Assembly: GCF_023721415.1 (NCBI RefSeq)
Contig: NZ_JAMQVC010000003.1
Location: forward strand, 1-64,000
DNA: 64,000 nucleotides
Reading direction: 5' to 3'
Source: Galbibacter mesophilus
Lineage (GTDB): Bacteria > Bacteroidota > Bacteroidia > Flavobacteriales > Flavobacteriaceae
The translations under genes and the position numbers were made by a program. Shown here piece after piece: positions 22,828 through 31,603 of this stretch (positions are counted from its first letter, which is position 1; the number at the start of each line of letters is the position of its first letter). Under the pieces are notes generated by a model. That model ran no database searches. It was not told the DNA's origin and saw nothing but the letters and a program-made list of their open reading frames with translations.

Positions 22828-24873
22828 TTATTCTATGATTTCCACAAAAAAGTCTGGATTTACGAAGGAATGACTTTTAAGATTTTCTCTCTTAAAATAG
22901 CTTGAAATACTAACTAGTTGTCCTTTGTAGTTTTGAAATAGTAAATGTGGAAAACCTTTTGAGGCAATGGTCCTTGTGGTTTGGTTCTTTCTATCATGGA
23001 TAAGTACATTTTTTGTAAAGTCTTCTCCCAAGGAAGACGGATTATTGCTGGTTCCATAAAGTAAATTTCCGTCCTCACTTATACCATAGGTCGTTTCGGG
23101 ATATGTTAAGGTATTTTTTAGTGAATAAGAGTTAGTAGAGTAAATTTCTTTTCTAAAGCAATTAAAAATCTCTTTGGAAATGGGGTTGAAAAAAGTTCTT
23201 AGTATATCGTTATACATTGGTATGTCTACAGAAGTACTATTTATAATTGTTCCATTGTCGTCAAGAGTGTAACGGTAACTCTTGCCTTCATAATTATGTC
23301 CAACTAAAAACTCATTGTCAGTGATTTTTAATATTTTGTAATTAAAAAAAGCTTGATGTTCTGAAAAGTGGGGTTGTTTATCAAGTAAATTTAAAATGTC
23401 GTTATTTCTTCTTAAGGTATATACGTAATCGTGGTCTGTTACACACCAAATATCACCTTTGATATTGATAAAATCATCTTCATATATGTAATTGTCGAGT
23501 TTTATTGCATATTTAAAATTTAAGTTTTCTGCGTCGAAAGTGTAAAGTTGCCCATGTTGCGAAAAAAAGAGCTCGTTTCCATTTTCAGAATTAAATAATC
23601 TCATCTCCTCATCAGTAGAAATGTTTGGTGTTTTTGAGGCTGTGGCCTCTACTTTCATAGTCTCGTAATTATATTTAACAAGTTGAAGATTTCCACCTTC
23701 CCTATTGCCGTAAATATAAATTATTGGTTTAGTTTCTGAATAGGTAAAAAAGTATATTTTATTGAAATCAAGTGTTCCAGGCCTTGTGAAATTAACTTGT
23801 TTATCATTAATGTTTTGCTTTATTTCACTCTTGTTGCCAAAAATATCAATAGCATATATTTGATAAAATGGATTTACTACATAAGGCGGATTTGTATCTG
23901 TAAATGATGTTGTATTAACATCCTGAATCTGTGCAACCTCTTCAAAATATCCTTCGGAAAGACTTATGGACGAATTTGAACCGTTGGTCGTTATTAAATA
24001 ATGGGAGAAATAAATGGAGGCCGATGGTGTCCAATTTAGTGTAACACTTGTGTTGTTCGGTATGGGTTCAGAAAGTTCAACGCCTGGAATGATAAGATCC
24101 TGTGTGCGGATAGAATGAATATTGCTTTCTCCAATGAGACCTTTATCATTATAAATTTTAAAAAAATAGTACAGTTCTTCTTCCACAGGAGGATTTGAAT
24201 CAATATATGATGTTTGACTTACCTCTGATATGGAAGCCAACAATTGGCTATCACTTTTGGAATAACTTCTTGATCTATATATTTCATACCTGTTAAACTT
24301 ATTTGTTCCTATGTAAGAATTCCATACAAGTTCTATTTTATCAGTTTTGTAGTGGTCTTGCCTTATAAAAAAGGAATCCGAATAAATATCCTTGTCATTT
24401 GGAGGGTTGTAGGAATGCGCAGTAACATTGAATATTTGATCTGTCAAACTAGCACTTACATCTAGTTTAATTTTAAAAATAAAACTAGTGCCGCTAAGTT
24501 TTGTTATAACAAGTTCTTGTCGTTTTCCATTCGAATCGGTTACCGTAAGAACACCATCGTTTAACTTCCATTGAGATAAATGAATATCTGCTCCGCAAGT
24601 AAAACTATCCTTGAAAATATATTCACGATATTTGCCATCGGCAGTAATAAGTGTAAAATCAGATCCACACTCGGAAACAGATGGCTCTATAATAATAATT
24701 TCCCCATCATGCTCAATGGATGTTATTGCCCATGCACCAATTAAGTCTTCTTCTTTGGCTGATGTTAAAGCATTTATATAAAAAATGTCTTCGCTGTCTT
24801 GATTGTCATCTTCAGAACATCCTAAAAAAATAAAGCAAATTGCTATGGCTAAAAAGGGTTTAAGGTTCTTCAT
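22828..24873 (-). CDS. Large lipoprotein with lipocalin-like and Fn3-like regions
   Basis: A 681-residue protein with a lipobox (FIFLGCSEDD, Cys19) and an acidic Asp/Glu-rich start that fits surface lipoproteins of Bacteroidota. Residues about 40-140 resemble the lipocalin-like DUF found in such proteins (LIGAWAITSIEHDGE). Two fibronectin-like modules follow, marked by DKIELVWNSY...FNRYEIYRS and NNTSVTLNWTPSASIYFSHYLI. The second half looks like a repetitive beta structure, with stretches such as KIYFFTYSETKPIIYIYGN. No enzyme motif is seen. It interrupts the kinase and response regulator pair and has its own -7 box, so it is more likely a separate surface protein than a member of the nitrate pathway. 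Confidence 0.75.
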   Translation of the reverse strand: MKNLKPFLAIAICFIFLGCSEDDNQDSEDIFYINALTSAKEEDLIGAWAITSIEHDGEIIIIEPSVSECGSDFTLITADGKYREYIFKDSFTCGADIHLSQWKLNDGVLTVTDSNGKRQELVITKLSGTSFIFKIKLDVSASLTDQIFNVTAHSYNPPNDKDIYSDSFFIRQDHYKTDKIELVWNSYIGTNKFNRYEIYRSRSYSKSDSQLLASISEVSQTSYIDSNPPVEEELYYFFKIYNDKGLIGESNIHSIRTQDLIIPGVELSEPIPNNTSVTLNWTPSASIYFSHYLITTNGSNSSISLSEGYFEEVAQIQDVNTTSFTDTNPPYVVNPFYQIYAIDIFGNKSEIKQNINDKQVNFTRPGTLDFNKIYFFTYSETKPIIYIYGNREGGNLQLVKYNYETMKVEATASKTPNISTDEEMRLFNSENGNELFFSQHGQLYTFDAENLNFKYAIKLDNYIYEDDFINIKGDIWCVTDHDYVYTLRRNNDILNLLDKQPHFSEHQAFFNYKILKITDNEFLVGHNYEGKSYRYTLDDNGTIINSTSVDIPMYNDILRTFFNPISKEIFNCFRKEIYSTNSYSLKNTLTYPETTYGISEDGNLLYGTSNNPSSLGEDFTKNVLIHDRKNQTTRTIASKGFPHLLFQNYKGQLVSISSYFKRENLKSHSFVNPDFFVEIIE

Positions 24874-24895
24874 ATCAGTCGGTTAGTAATTTCGC

Positions 24896-24903
24896 CGAAA
24901 GTA
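24896..24903 (-). promoter_or_regulatory. -7 box (TACTTTCG) for the large lipoprotein
   Basis: On the minus strand the site is TACTTTCG, a one-base variant of TAnnTTTG, 22 bases before the lipoprotein ATG. It suggests that this gene has its own transcript inside the nitrate cluster. Confidence 0.4.
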
Positions 24904-24933
24904 ATAAATATTTAAATACGAGAATGAAAAATT

Positions 24934-26739
24934 TTACAAAGGAACATTAATGGTAATCCGCGTACCTTTTCCAGGTGTGGAAGTCATAAATAATCTACCG
25001 TTGATATAATTTATGCGCTCTTTCATAAAGGTAAGCCCCATGCCGCCTTCCCCGTTTTTTCTGGGGGTTATCTTTTCGGGCTCAAACCCCTTTCCATTAT
25101 CATCAATAGTAATGCTCAATAAATCTTTGCTATGTGAAACCGTGACGATAATATGGGATGCAGATGCATATTTAATAGCGTTGTTAACGGCTTCCTGTGT
25201 TATTCGATAGATATTTATTTCGGTTAATGAATCAAGACGTTCGCTAAAATCGGTTTTGTTTACAAATACAATATTTTCACCTGTGAATTTAGCGAGCTCG
25301 ATACATAATTTGGTGAGTGCAGGTGCAATTCCATGATCAGTTAATTCTGGCGGAGCTAAATTGAAGGTTGCAGTGCGAACTCCTTTAATAATATTGGCGG
25401 TTAGTTCCTTAAGATGCGATACTTTTTCGGTTGTTTTTTCAATATTTTCGGGATTAATACTTTCAATATTAAATTTTAATCCTGTTAACATTTGTCCGAT
25501 ACCGTCATGAATATCTTTGGCAATCCTATTCTGTTCCTTTTCTTGGTTTTCAATAATTTTTGCCGATAATGTTTTCTGTTGATCTATTTGCGCTTCAAAA
25601 CGTTCCTTGTTAAGTTTTTCTATTTGAAGTTTGGCCAGTTTACGTTCTGTTATATCAAAGCAGATAAGGAGTAGTTCTTCTTTCTGTTCTCCCGGATGAT
25701 AAGGAATTAAAGACATTTCCAGCCAAATAGGCTCTTCATTGGGGAGTGTGCCTTTTATTTCTCCTTGCCACCCCGTATTTTGATGATTGATGATTACATT
25801 TTCAATAATCTCCTGCTCTTTTTCACGGGAAGATATCACTTCAGAAAATTTCGTATTGGCACTGAAACTTCGGTAATTTACTTTGCTGGAAAATTTATTT
25901 CCTAGGTGAACCAAAAAGCCTTCAGGAGTAATGCGCGCAAATAAAAGTGTTTGTTCCATTACCAAACTCAAAGCCTTTAGCTGCTTAACCGACCTTTCTT
26001 TTTCTTGGCTCAGTTTATCAGCGTTAAAAGCCATTTTTCTGGCATTTTCTTCAGAATCCAATAAGCGCTTGATGGTTTGTTTGGTACGCTTGGCGGCAGG
26101 CCAAAAAATGAATAGAAACTCAGCTAAAAGTATTGTCAATGTAATTATCAGAAGAATAACCTCCAGTCGTTCTAGTTTTTCAACTTTTCGGGTAGCCTCT
26201 TCATCGTATTGGTTTACAATGCTATCCATCTTCTTTAAAAAGAAAGTTTCATTGGCAAGAATGTCGTTAACTTCTGCCTGGATATTGACTTCTGGTTGGT
26301 TTTTAGCGGTTTTTTCCAGTATTTTTTTTACTGAAGTTTGAATCTCTTCAAAATATGGTTGAATTTCCAGAAACATTTTTTCTATTGTTTCTGAGTTGTG
26401 GTTATTTAGTTGAAGGCTGTCGCTACCTTCTTGAAGTGCGTAATGGGAAACCGTCCAAGTCTGTAAAGTTTCTTGAATGTTTTTTCTTTGAAGATACTTT
26501 TCTTCTGAAGAGGTATTGGTATTGAGCAACAATACCTGTTTGGTTAATTGCTGACTCAGCATTCGTTGGCGACCAGCAATATTGATGGTTCTGGCATCGT
26601 CTTGCTGATCGCGGATGTAAATGCGCACCAAAATCTGGCTAACGATTACAGACACAGCTATTGCGCTAAGGGCAATAATGTATAGTTTTCTTAGCCGATT
26701 GAATGTGTTTTGGTCCAACGATGTGACCTTGGTGCTCAT
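24934..26739 (-). CDS. Nitrate-type sensor histidine kinase (NarX/PilJ-like sensor, PAS, HisKA_3)
   Basis: A 601-residue membrane kinase. TM1 spans about 18-40 and TM2 about 193-214, bracketing a periplasmic helical domain whose first helix carries INIAGRQRMLSQQL (52-65), equivalent to the P-box nitrate-binding region of NarX and PilJ-type sensors. A PAS-like region (about 255-365) and a HisKA_3 domain follow, with His411 in RIAKDIHDGIGQ, N box EAVNNAIKYA and a G-rich ATP lid GEGGMGLTFMKERI. The expected signal is nitrate or nitrite in the periplasm. It starts 7 bases after the DUF4202 stop, so nirD, DUF4202 and the kinase form one operon. Confidence 0.92.
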   Translation of the reverse strand: MSTKVTSLDQNTFNRLRKLYIIALSAIAVSVIVSQILVRIYIRDQQDDARTINIAGRQRMLSQQLTKQVLLLNTNTSSEEKYLQRKNIQETLQTWTVSHYALQEGSDSLQLNNHNSETIEKMFLEIQPYFEEIQTSVKKILEKTAKNQPEVNIQAEVNDILANETFFLKKMDSIVNQYDEEATRKVEKLERLEVILLIITLTILLAEFLFIFWPAAKRTKQTIKRLLDSEENARKMAFNADKLSQEKERSVKQLKALSLVMEQTLLFARITPEGFLVHLGNKFSSKVNYRSFSANTKFSEVISSREKEQEIIENVIINHQNTGWQGEIKGTLPNEEPIWLEMSLIPYHPGEQKEELLLICFDITERKLAKLQIEKLNKERFEAQIDQQKTLSAKIIENQEKEQNRIAKDIHDGIGQMLTGLKFNIESINPENIEKTTEKVSHLKELTANIIKGVRTATFNLAPPELTDHGIAPALTKLCIELAKFTGENIVFVNKTDFSERLDSLTEINIYRITQEAVNNAIKYASASHIIVTVSHSKDLLSITIDDNGKGFEPEKITPRKNGEGGMGLTFMKERINYINGRLFMTSTPGKGTRITINVPL

Positions 26740-26746
26740 ATTATAA

Positions 26747-27331
26747 TTAGGCTAAAGCTTTTTGTATAAGTGTCAAGCTTTTCTGGTCTAAAGGAAGTTT
26801 GAGAGCAGCTTGGTGACCTTTTTCAGACATCTTACCCCATGTTTTTTGTAAAATATCCACTATTTTTTCATCTGGGTGTTTGGCGGCAAAATCTTCAAAA
26901 TAATACTGAAGGAAAACCAAACAAACCACATCTTCCAAGGTTTGGGAGTCTTCATCTTTTTTCAGCATTTTCTTACGTATTAAAAAAGAAACTCTTTCAA
27001 TGAAATCTGTATCATAGCCAACTTCAGTTAAAATTTCAGAAGTAAGCTGGGCATGCATCTTTTTTAATTCTTCACGCCATTTTAAATAGCCTACACGGTC
27101 CATTGGGTATGAATCCCTATCAATTTTCCAACGTGCAATGTGCTGTGCACGAGCGGCTATTTGTAGTTCTTCGCTGGCTTCCGGTTCAAAAGACAACAGC
27201 GTTTCTGTCATTCGCTGCGAATATAAAAGTTCTTTTGGATGTTCTTTTCCTTGGTAATTTTCTGTATTTGGGTCTTGCGCGTTTAAACGGTCTATTTTTT
27301 CAATTGCTTTATTGAAATTAGGTGTATTCAT
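26747..27331 (-). CDS. DUF4202-family protein of the nitrate operon
   Basis: A 194-residue cytoplasmic protein, mostly alpha-helical, with family-typical segments AIEKIDRLNAQDPN, KELLYSQRMTETLLSFEPEASEELQIAARAQHIARWKIDRDSYPMDRVGYLKWR and VCLVFLQYYFEDFAAKHPDEKI. The His/Arg-rich AAxAQHIxRWxxPR-like stretch resembles HD-domain phosphohydrolases only superficially. Function is unknown; placement between nirD and the nitrate sensor kinase ties it to nitrate or nitrite use. It starts 12 bases after nirD. Confidence 0.8.
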   Translation of the reverse strand: MNTPNFNKAIEKIDRLNAQDPNTENYQGKEHPKELLYSQRMTETLLSFEPEASEELQIAARAQHIARWKIDRDSYPMDRVGYLKWREELKKMHAQLTSEILTEVGYDTDFIERVSFLIRKKMLKKDEDSQTLEDVVCLVFLQYYFEDFAAKHPDEKIVDILQKTWGKMSEKGHQAALKLPLDQKSLTLIQKALA

Positions 27332-27343
27332 GTCTTCGTGTAA

Positions 27344-27721
27344 TTAATCTGTGAAGCCAATATACACATTTTCATTTTCAATTTTTACAGGGTAGGTGGC
27401 AATTTTGTAGTCTTCGCCGTTTAGGTTTTCTCCATTTTCTAAAGAAAACGTCTTTTTGTGCAAGGGACAAGCTACTTTTGGAATGCCGCTTGCGTCGCCA
27501 ATCATTCCTCTGGAAAGTACCATTTCCATTTTATGCGGACAAAGGTTTTGGCAGGCATACCAAGCGGATTTGCGGGTGAAGTTGTAAACCGCAATTTGCT
27601 TGGATTTATACTTAACGCAAGCGCCCCCATTCTCTGGGAAGTCGTTTATATTTCCAGCGTTGAACCAATGCATAACTTTGTTTTGAGTAACCGATTGATA
27701 TTGTTGAAGTAGTTGTTCCAT
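27344..27721 (-). CDS. nirD: Nitrite reductase small subunit, Rieske-type
   Basis: A 125-residue NirD-like protein. It has both Rieske ligand pairs, Cys61-x-His63 (NLCPHKME) and Cys85-x-x-His88 (ACPLHKK), so it should bind a [2Fe-2S] cluster; many classical NirD proteins have lost these residues. It is the small subunit of the cytoplasmic NADH-dependent nitrite reductase with NirB encoded upstream. The gap to nirB is 184 bases and contains a hairpin, so its expression may not be strictly coupled to nirB. Confidence 0.9.
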   Translation of the reverse strand: MEQLLQQYQSVTQNKVMHWFNAGNINDFPENGGACVKYKSKQIAVYNFTRKSAWYACQNLCPHKMEMVLSRGMIGDASGIPKVACPLHKKTFSLENGENLNGEDYKIATYPVKIENENVYIGFTD

Positions 27722-27837
27722 TTTTTATCGTGTTTTGAACCTTGAATTGAGGTTTTTATTACAGTGTGTTTTTTATAGAATTAAATACAGCTTTTTATAA
27801 GCTACTTGGGCGTGCTACAAAGGATTTAGCTTTTCAG

Positions 27838-27880
27838 TTGGCAGCGTTTACACAACTGACTTAATAAGTCCCGCTGCCAA
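27838..27880 (-). other. Nested hairpin between nirB and nirD
   Basis: TTGGCAGCG (27838-27846) pairs with CGCTGCCAA (27872-27880), and an inner GACTT (27858-27862) pairs with AAGTC (27866-27870). No T tract follows on either strand, so it does not look like an intrinsic terminator. In the nirB-nirD transcript it could be an RNA processing or stability element. Confidence 0.5.
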
Positions 27881-27905
27881 CCGATACACTAAACACTGTA
27901 ATTTA

Positions 27906-30416
27906 TTAAACCCAAGCCTTTGGCATTTTTTGATCCCTGAGTGATACGTATTCAATGTTGTCGTCGCTGTCATCGGTGTTGACAAAATGCTTGAATCGTT
28001 TCATCATTTCTGGGTCTTCAATTGCCTGTTTCCATTCACATTCGTATTTATCAACTAAGCCTTGCATTTCTTTTTCCAAATCTTCGGCAATTCCTAATGA
28101 ATCTTCAATAACCACCTTTTTAAGGTATTCTATCCCGCCATCGAGTTTTTCCAACCATGGAGCAGTACGGGTGAGAGGTGCAGCTGTTCGGATGTAAAAC
28201 ATTAAGAACCGATCGAGATATTTAATACATGTTTCATCATCCAGCTGTTCCGCCAATAAGATAGCATGTTTCGGCGTAGCACCTCCGTTACCACATACAT
28301 ATAAGTTCCAGCCGCCTTCCACGGCTATGAGTCCGAAATCCTTTCCTCTCGCCTCAGCGCACTCACGGATACACCCCGATACGCCACCTTTTAGTTTGTG
28401 TGGGGAACGCAGTCCGCGGTATCTGTTTTCAATTTCAATGGCGAAAGAAACACTTTCGTGCATTCCATAGCGACACCAAGTAGATCCCACGCAACTTTTA
28501 ACGGTTCGAAGCGATTTTCCGTAAGCATGGCCGCTTTCAAATCCGGCATCTATCAATTCTTTCCAGATAAGGGGAAGTTGGTGTAGTTCGGCACCAAAAA
28601 GATCGATACGTTGTCCGCCCGTAATTTTGGTATAGAGGTCATATTTTTGTGCAACTTTTCCAAGTACCATTAATTTTTCCGGAGAAATCTCGCCGCCCGG
28701 AACACGAGGTACTATAGAATACGTTCCGTTTCGTTGAATGTTTGCCAAAAACCGATCGTTGGAATCTTGAATGGTTACCTGCTTGTTGGCGGTTTCCATA
28801 TAAATGCTGGCAAAGAGTGAAGCGAGTAGCGGTTTACAGGTTTCACAACCATCGCCTTTTCCAAAAAGATTTAATGCTTCGTCATAAGTTTGTACTTTAT
28901 TTATTTTAATGAGGTCGTAAAGTTCCTGTCGGTTGTAATGGAAATGTTCGCAAATGGTTTCTTTAACTTCTTTTCCTAAAGATTTTAGGGTTTCATTTAC
29001 TAAATCAACCACCATAGGTTTACAGCCTCCACAGCCAGTTGTGGCCTTAGTGCTTTTAACAACATCGGAAAGTGAAGTACAAGTTTCGTCTTTGATCATT
29101 CCGCAGATGCTTCCTTTGGTCACGCTTTCACAGGAACAAATTTGTGCAGAATCGGGAAAATCCATTACACTTCCTACGGAAGAACTCTCGCCACCCCGAG
29201 CACCTAGAATGAGATCTTCAGGGTTTTCAGGCAATTTCATTTCGTTGATGTACAATTGAAAAAGCGTATTATAATCTGATGCATCTCCAACTAAAATACC
29301 TCCCAGTAGTTTTTTACCATCTTTTGTAACGTTTATGCGTTTGTAAATTCCTTTGTGTTTGTTTTCAAAAGCAATTACTGAAACATCATCATTTTCAATA
29401 AATGGATCTCCAAAACTAGCTACTTCCGTGCCGATAAGTTTCAACTGGGTAGACATGTCTATACTTGAAACCATGGTAACATCGCCGCCCGTAATCTGCT
29501 CTACGGCTACGTGGGCCATATCGTATCCAGGTGCAACCAAGCCGTAGATTCCATTGTTATAAAGAGCAACTTCACCAATTGCGTAGACATCTTCTGCTGA
29601 GGTTTTCATTTGGTTGTTTACCCAAATACCACCACGTTCACCTACCTTTATGCCCGCTTCCCTTGCGAGTTCGTCGCGAGGACGAATTCCAGCGGATATA
29701 ATAAGCATGTCCACTTTTAAGTTGGTGTCGTCGTTAAATTGCATAGCTTCAATAGCGCCGTTTCCAACAATTTCAGAGGTTGCTTTTTCCAAATGGACTT
29801 TAATGTCCATCGATTCAATTTTACTTTTTAAAAGGTTACTTGCGGGAAGGTCTAGCTGTCTCGGCATTAGGCGCGGTGCAAACTCAACAACATGGGTTTC
29901 CATCCCTAATTCCTTTGCTGCGTTCGCAGCTTCTAGTCCTAGCAGTCCGCCACCAAGTATGGCAGCCTTTGCTTTGCCTTCTTTTTTAATTTTTGAGGCA
30001 TAGCTTTTCATTGCATCGAGGTCTTCAAGCGTGCGATAAACGAACACTCCAGCTTTTTCAGAACCTTTAATGGGCGGAATGAAGGGGGAGGAACCTGTCG
30101 CGATTACTAAGTAGTTGTAGGTGTATGTTTCATTCCTATACGTAGTTATTTCTTTTTTCTGAGTATCAATTTTAGAAATCAGGGAAGAAGTATGTAGTTT
30201 TATATTATTTTCTTGGTACCAATTGGCGGGAGCCATTAAAAGCTCTTCTGCCGACTTTTCTCCAAAGTACTCGCTTAGATGAACCCTGTCATATGCTGGT
30301 CTTGGCTCTTCTCCAAATACTTCTATTTCATAATCATTTCTATTTGGTTTGCTAACTAGTTTTTCACAAAACTTATAACCAACCATTCCGTTTCCGATAA
30401 CTATAATTTTTTTCAT
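27906..30416 (-). CDS. nirB: Nitrite reductase large subunit, NADH-dependent
   Basis: An 836-residue enzyme reducing nitrite to ammonium in the cytoplasm. Domain order: FAD/NAD reductase (VIGNGMVGYKFCE at the start, second Rossmann AAILGGGLLGLEAAN), two BFD-like [2Fe-2S] segments (ICSCESVTKG...TTGCGGCKP and GKGDGCETCKP), then the ferredoxin-like and siroheme/4Fe4S halves with CVGSTWC and CIREC (C-x5-C and C-x3-C). I use the ATG at 30416; the longer frame needs a TTG start inside the -7 box. The promoter contains the shared palindrome. It is first in the gene order nirB, nirD, DUF4202, kinase. Confidence 0.96.
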   Translation of the reverse strand: MKKIIVIGNGMVGYKFCEKLVSKPNRNDYEIEVFGEEPRPAYDRVHLSEYFGEKSAEELLMAPANWYQENNIKLHTSSLISKIDTQKKEITTYRNETYTYNYLVIATGSSPFIPPIKGSEKAGVFVYRTLEDLDAMKSYASKIKKEGKAKAAILGGGLLGLEAANAAKELGMETHVVEFAPRLMPRQLDLPASNLLKSKIESMDIKVHLEKATSEIVGNGAIEAMQFNDDTNLKVDMLIISAGIRPRDELAREAGIKVGERGGIWVNNQMKTSAEDVYAIGEVALYNNGIYGLVAPGYDMAHVAVEQITGGDVTMVSSIDMSTQLKLIGTEVASFGDPFIENDDVSVIAFENKHKGIYKRINVTKDGKKLLGGILVGDASDYNTLFQLYINEMKLPENPEDLILGARGGESSSVGSVMDFPDSAQICSCESVTKGSICGMIKDETCTSLSDVVKSTKATTGCGGCKPMVVDLVNETLKSLGKEVKETICEHFHYNRQELYDLIKINKVQTYDEALNLFGKGDGCETCKPLLASLFASIYMETANKQVTIQDSNDRFLANIQRNGTYSIVPRVPGGEISPEKLMVLGKVAQKYDLYTKITGGQRIDLFGAELHQLPLIWKELIDAGFESGHAYGKSLRTVKSCVGSTWCRYGMHESVSFAIEIENRYRGLRSPHKLKGGVSGCIRECAEARGKDFGLIAVEGGWNLYVCGNGGATPKHAILLAEQLDDETCIKYLDRFLMFYIRTAAPLTRTAPWLEKLDGGIEYLKKVVIEDSLGIAEDLEKEMQGLVDKYECEWKQAIEDPEMMKRFKHFVNTDDSDDNIEYVSLRDQKMPKAWV

Positions 30417-30434
30417 GACTACGTAATTTGTTTT

Positions 30435-30456
30435 CAAATATAAGTAAAAATACTTA
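30435..30456 (-). promoter_or_regulatory. nirB promoter: -7 box and adjoining TAAGTA-N4-TACTTA operator
   Basis: Minus-strand TATATTTG (30435-30442) is an exact -7 match, and its location shows that nirB must start at 30416 rather than upstream. It is joined to TAAGTAAAAATACTTA (30441-30456), which differs from the narK palindrome core at two positions. ATACGTAG (about 30464) and ACTACGTAA (about 30418) are further copies of the TACGTA element seen near narK. The operator abuts the -7 box, so the mode of control may differ from narK. Confidence 0.6.
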
Positions 30457-30570
30457 ATTAAATATACGTAGTTTAACTTGTGTTGTCGTGGATGTCTTAT
30501 TTTTGAAGATATTTTATTTTTTCTTGGGCTAAATTTTAAGATATGTAATTGCTGCTATCTAAAAACAAAA

Positions 30571-30599
30571 AATCCGCATTTGTTAACCAAATGCGGATT
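30571..30599 (-). terminator. Intrinsic terminator after outer-membrane protein gene
   Basis: AATCCGCATTTG (30571-30582) and CAAATGCGGATT (30588-30599) form a 12-bp perfect stem with a five-base loop, followed by Ts on the minus strand. Confidence 0.85.
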
Positions 30600-30654
30600 A
30601 AAACGATAGGTTTGAGGGATGTCTAAAAACTATCCTATCTGTTTTTATTCAATT

Positions 30655-31248
30655 TTAGAACATATATCCAAGTCCTGCTGAGAAAACAGAATTATGGATG
30701 TCACTATCTTCTATTACTTCAGATAGACCGTAAGAGTATCTAGCTTGAAGGAAGAAACCGTTATTGAATTTGTATTCTGCACCCCCGGTTAATTGAAAAT
30801 CGATAGCGTTAATTTCATCTGTATCAAAATCTCCTTCATCTTCAAAAGGTTCAAAATCTACTTCTTCGTTTACTTTAAAACCTAACTGTGGACCTGCATG
30901 AAGGTTTAAACCTTCCGTAAGATAAACTTTAGCTAAAAGAGGAACTTGAATGTAGTCTACCTGAAATTCTGCATCTACTTGGTTTTCTTCTTCTGTAATA
31001 TCAAACCCTTGACCAGAATAGAAAACCTCTGGCTGTATGGAGAAATTTCTGGAGATAGGTGCTTCTGCCACCAAACCTCCATAAAAGTTTGTTCTGGAGT
31101 CAGGACTGTCTATATCATCTCCTGTTACACTAGAAAAATTAACCCCAGCTCGCGCCCCTATTTGCAGTTGATGCCAGTTATCATCGGTTTGTGCATACGT
31201 AAATGCGCTTGCTAAAATGGCTACTGCGATTAAAACTTGTTTTTTCAT
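30655..31248 (-). CDS. PorT-like outer-membrane beta-barrel protein
   Basis: The start at 31248 is the ATG; upstream extension would need a TTG. The 197-residue product has a signal peptide (MKKQVLIAVAILASAFTYAQ) and a small beta-barrel pattern with alternating hydrophobic residues: LQIGARAGVNFSSV, NFYGGLVAEAPIS, FSIQPEVFYSGQGFD, GLNLHAGPQLGFKV and FFLQARYSYGLSEVIED, ending in an aromatic residue (GLGYMF). It belongs to the PorT/OMP_b-brl_2-type families of Bacteroidota. Role unknown. A perfect terminator follows. Confidence 0.85.
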   Translation of the reverse strand: MKKQVLIAVAILASAFTYAQTDDNWHQLQIGARAGVNFSSVTGDDIDSPDSRTNFYGGLVAEAPISRNFSIQPEVFYSGQGFDITEEENQVDAEFQVDYIQVPLLAKVYLTEGLNLHAGPQLGFKVNEEVDFEPFEDEGDFDTDEINAIDFQLTGGAEYKFNNGFFLQARYSYGLSEVIEDSDIHNSVFSAGLGYMF

Positions 31249-31603
31249 AATTGAATTTTTTAATGTTATTAGTTGAGCCAAAATTAGAAAGTGGAACAAA
31301 GCAAAATCGTTAACTCCTTTATAAGTATTTAATAAGGTTCTCTTAAATGATTTTGAGGTATAAAACGGCGCTAATCTTTATTTCTAAAGGAAGTGTCTGC
31401 TAACTTTTTTATTGTGAAGTGTTTGCTTGTTGAAGCATTCGCAAACGAAGATTATTGTGCGGGTTTTTAATTTTAAGAAAAATTTAGAAAGCATCGGAAG
31501 AGACCAAAAAAAAAGCCGCCCTTATTGCAATTGGACGGCTTTTCTCAAATTAATTAAAGCTAACTAAAAAATTCGAACTTAAACATTCTACTAAAAAATA
31601 TGA
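31249..31603. other. Intergenic region between SusD and outer-membrane protein genes
   Basis: About 355 bases. It holds the susD terminator at 31511-31543. Otherwise it is AT-rich with no convincing gene. Confidence 0.5.
31511..31543 (-). terminator. Intrinsic terminator after susD-like gene
   Basis: On the minus strand AAAGCCGTCC and GGGCGGCTTT pair, with a loop of about 12 bases, and a long T tract follows (the A run at 31505-31513 on the plus strand). Confidence 0.85.
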
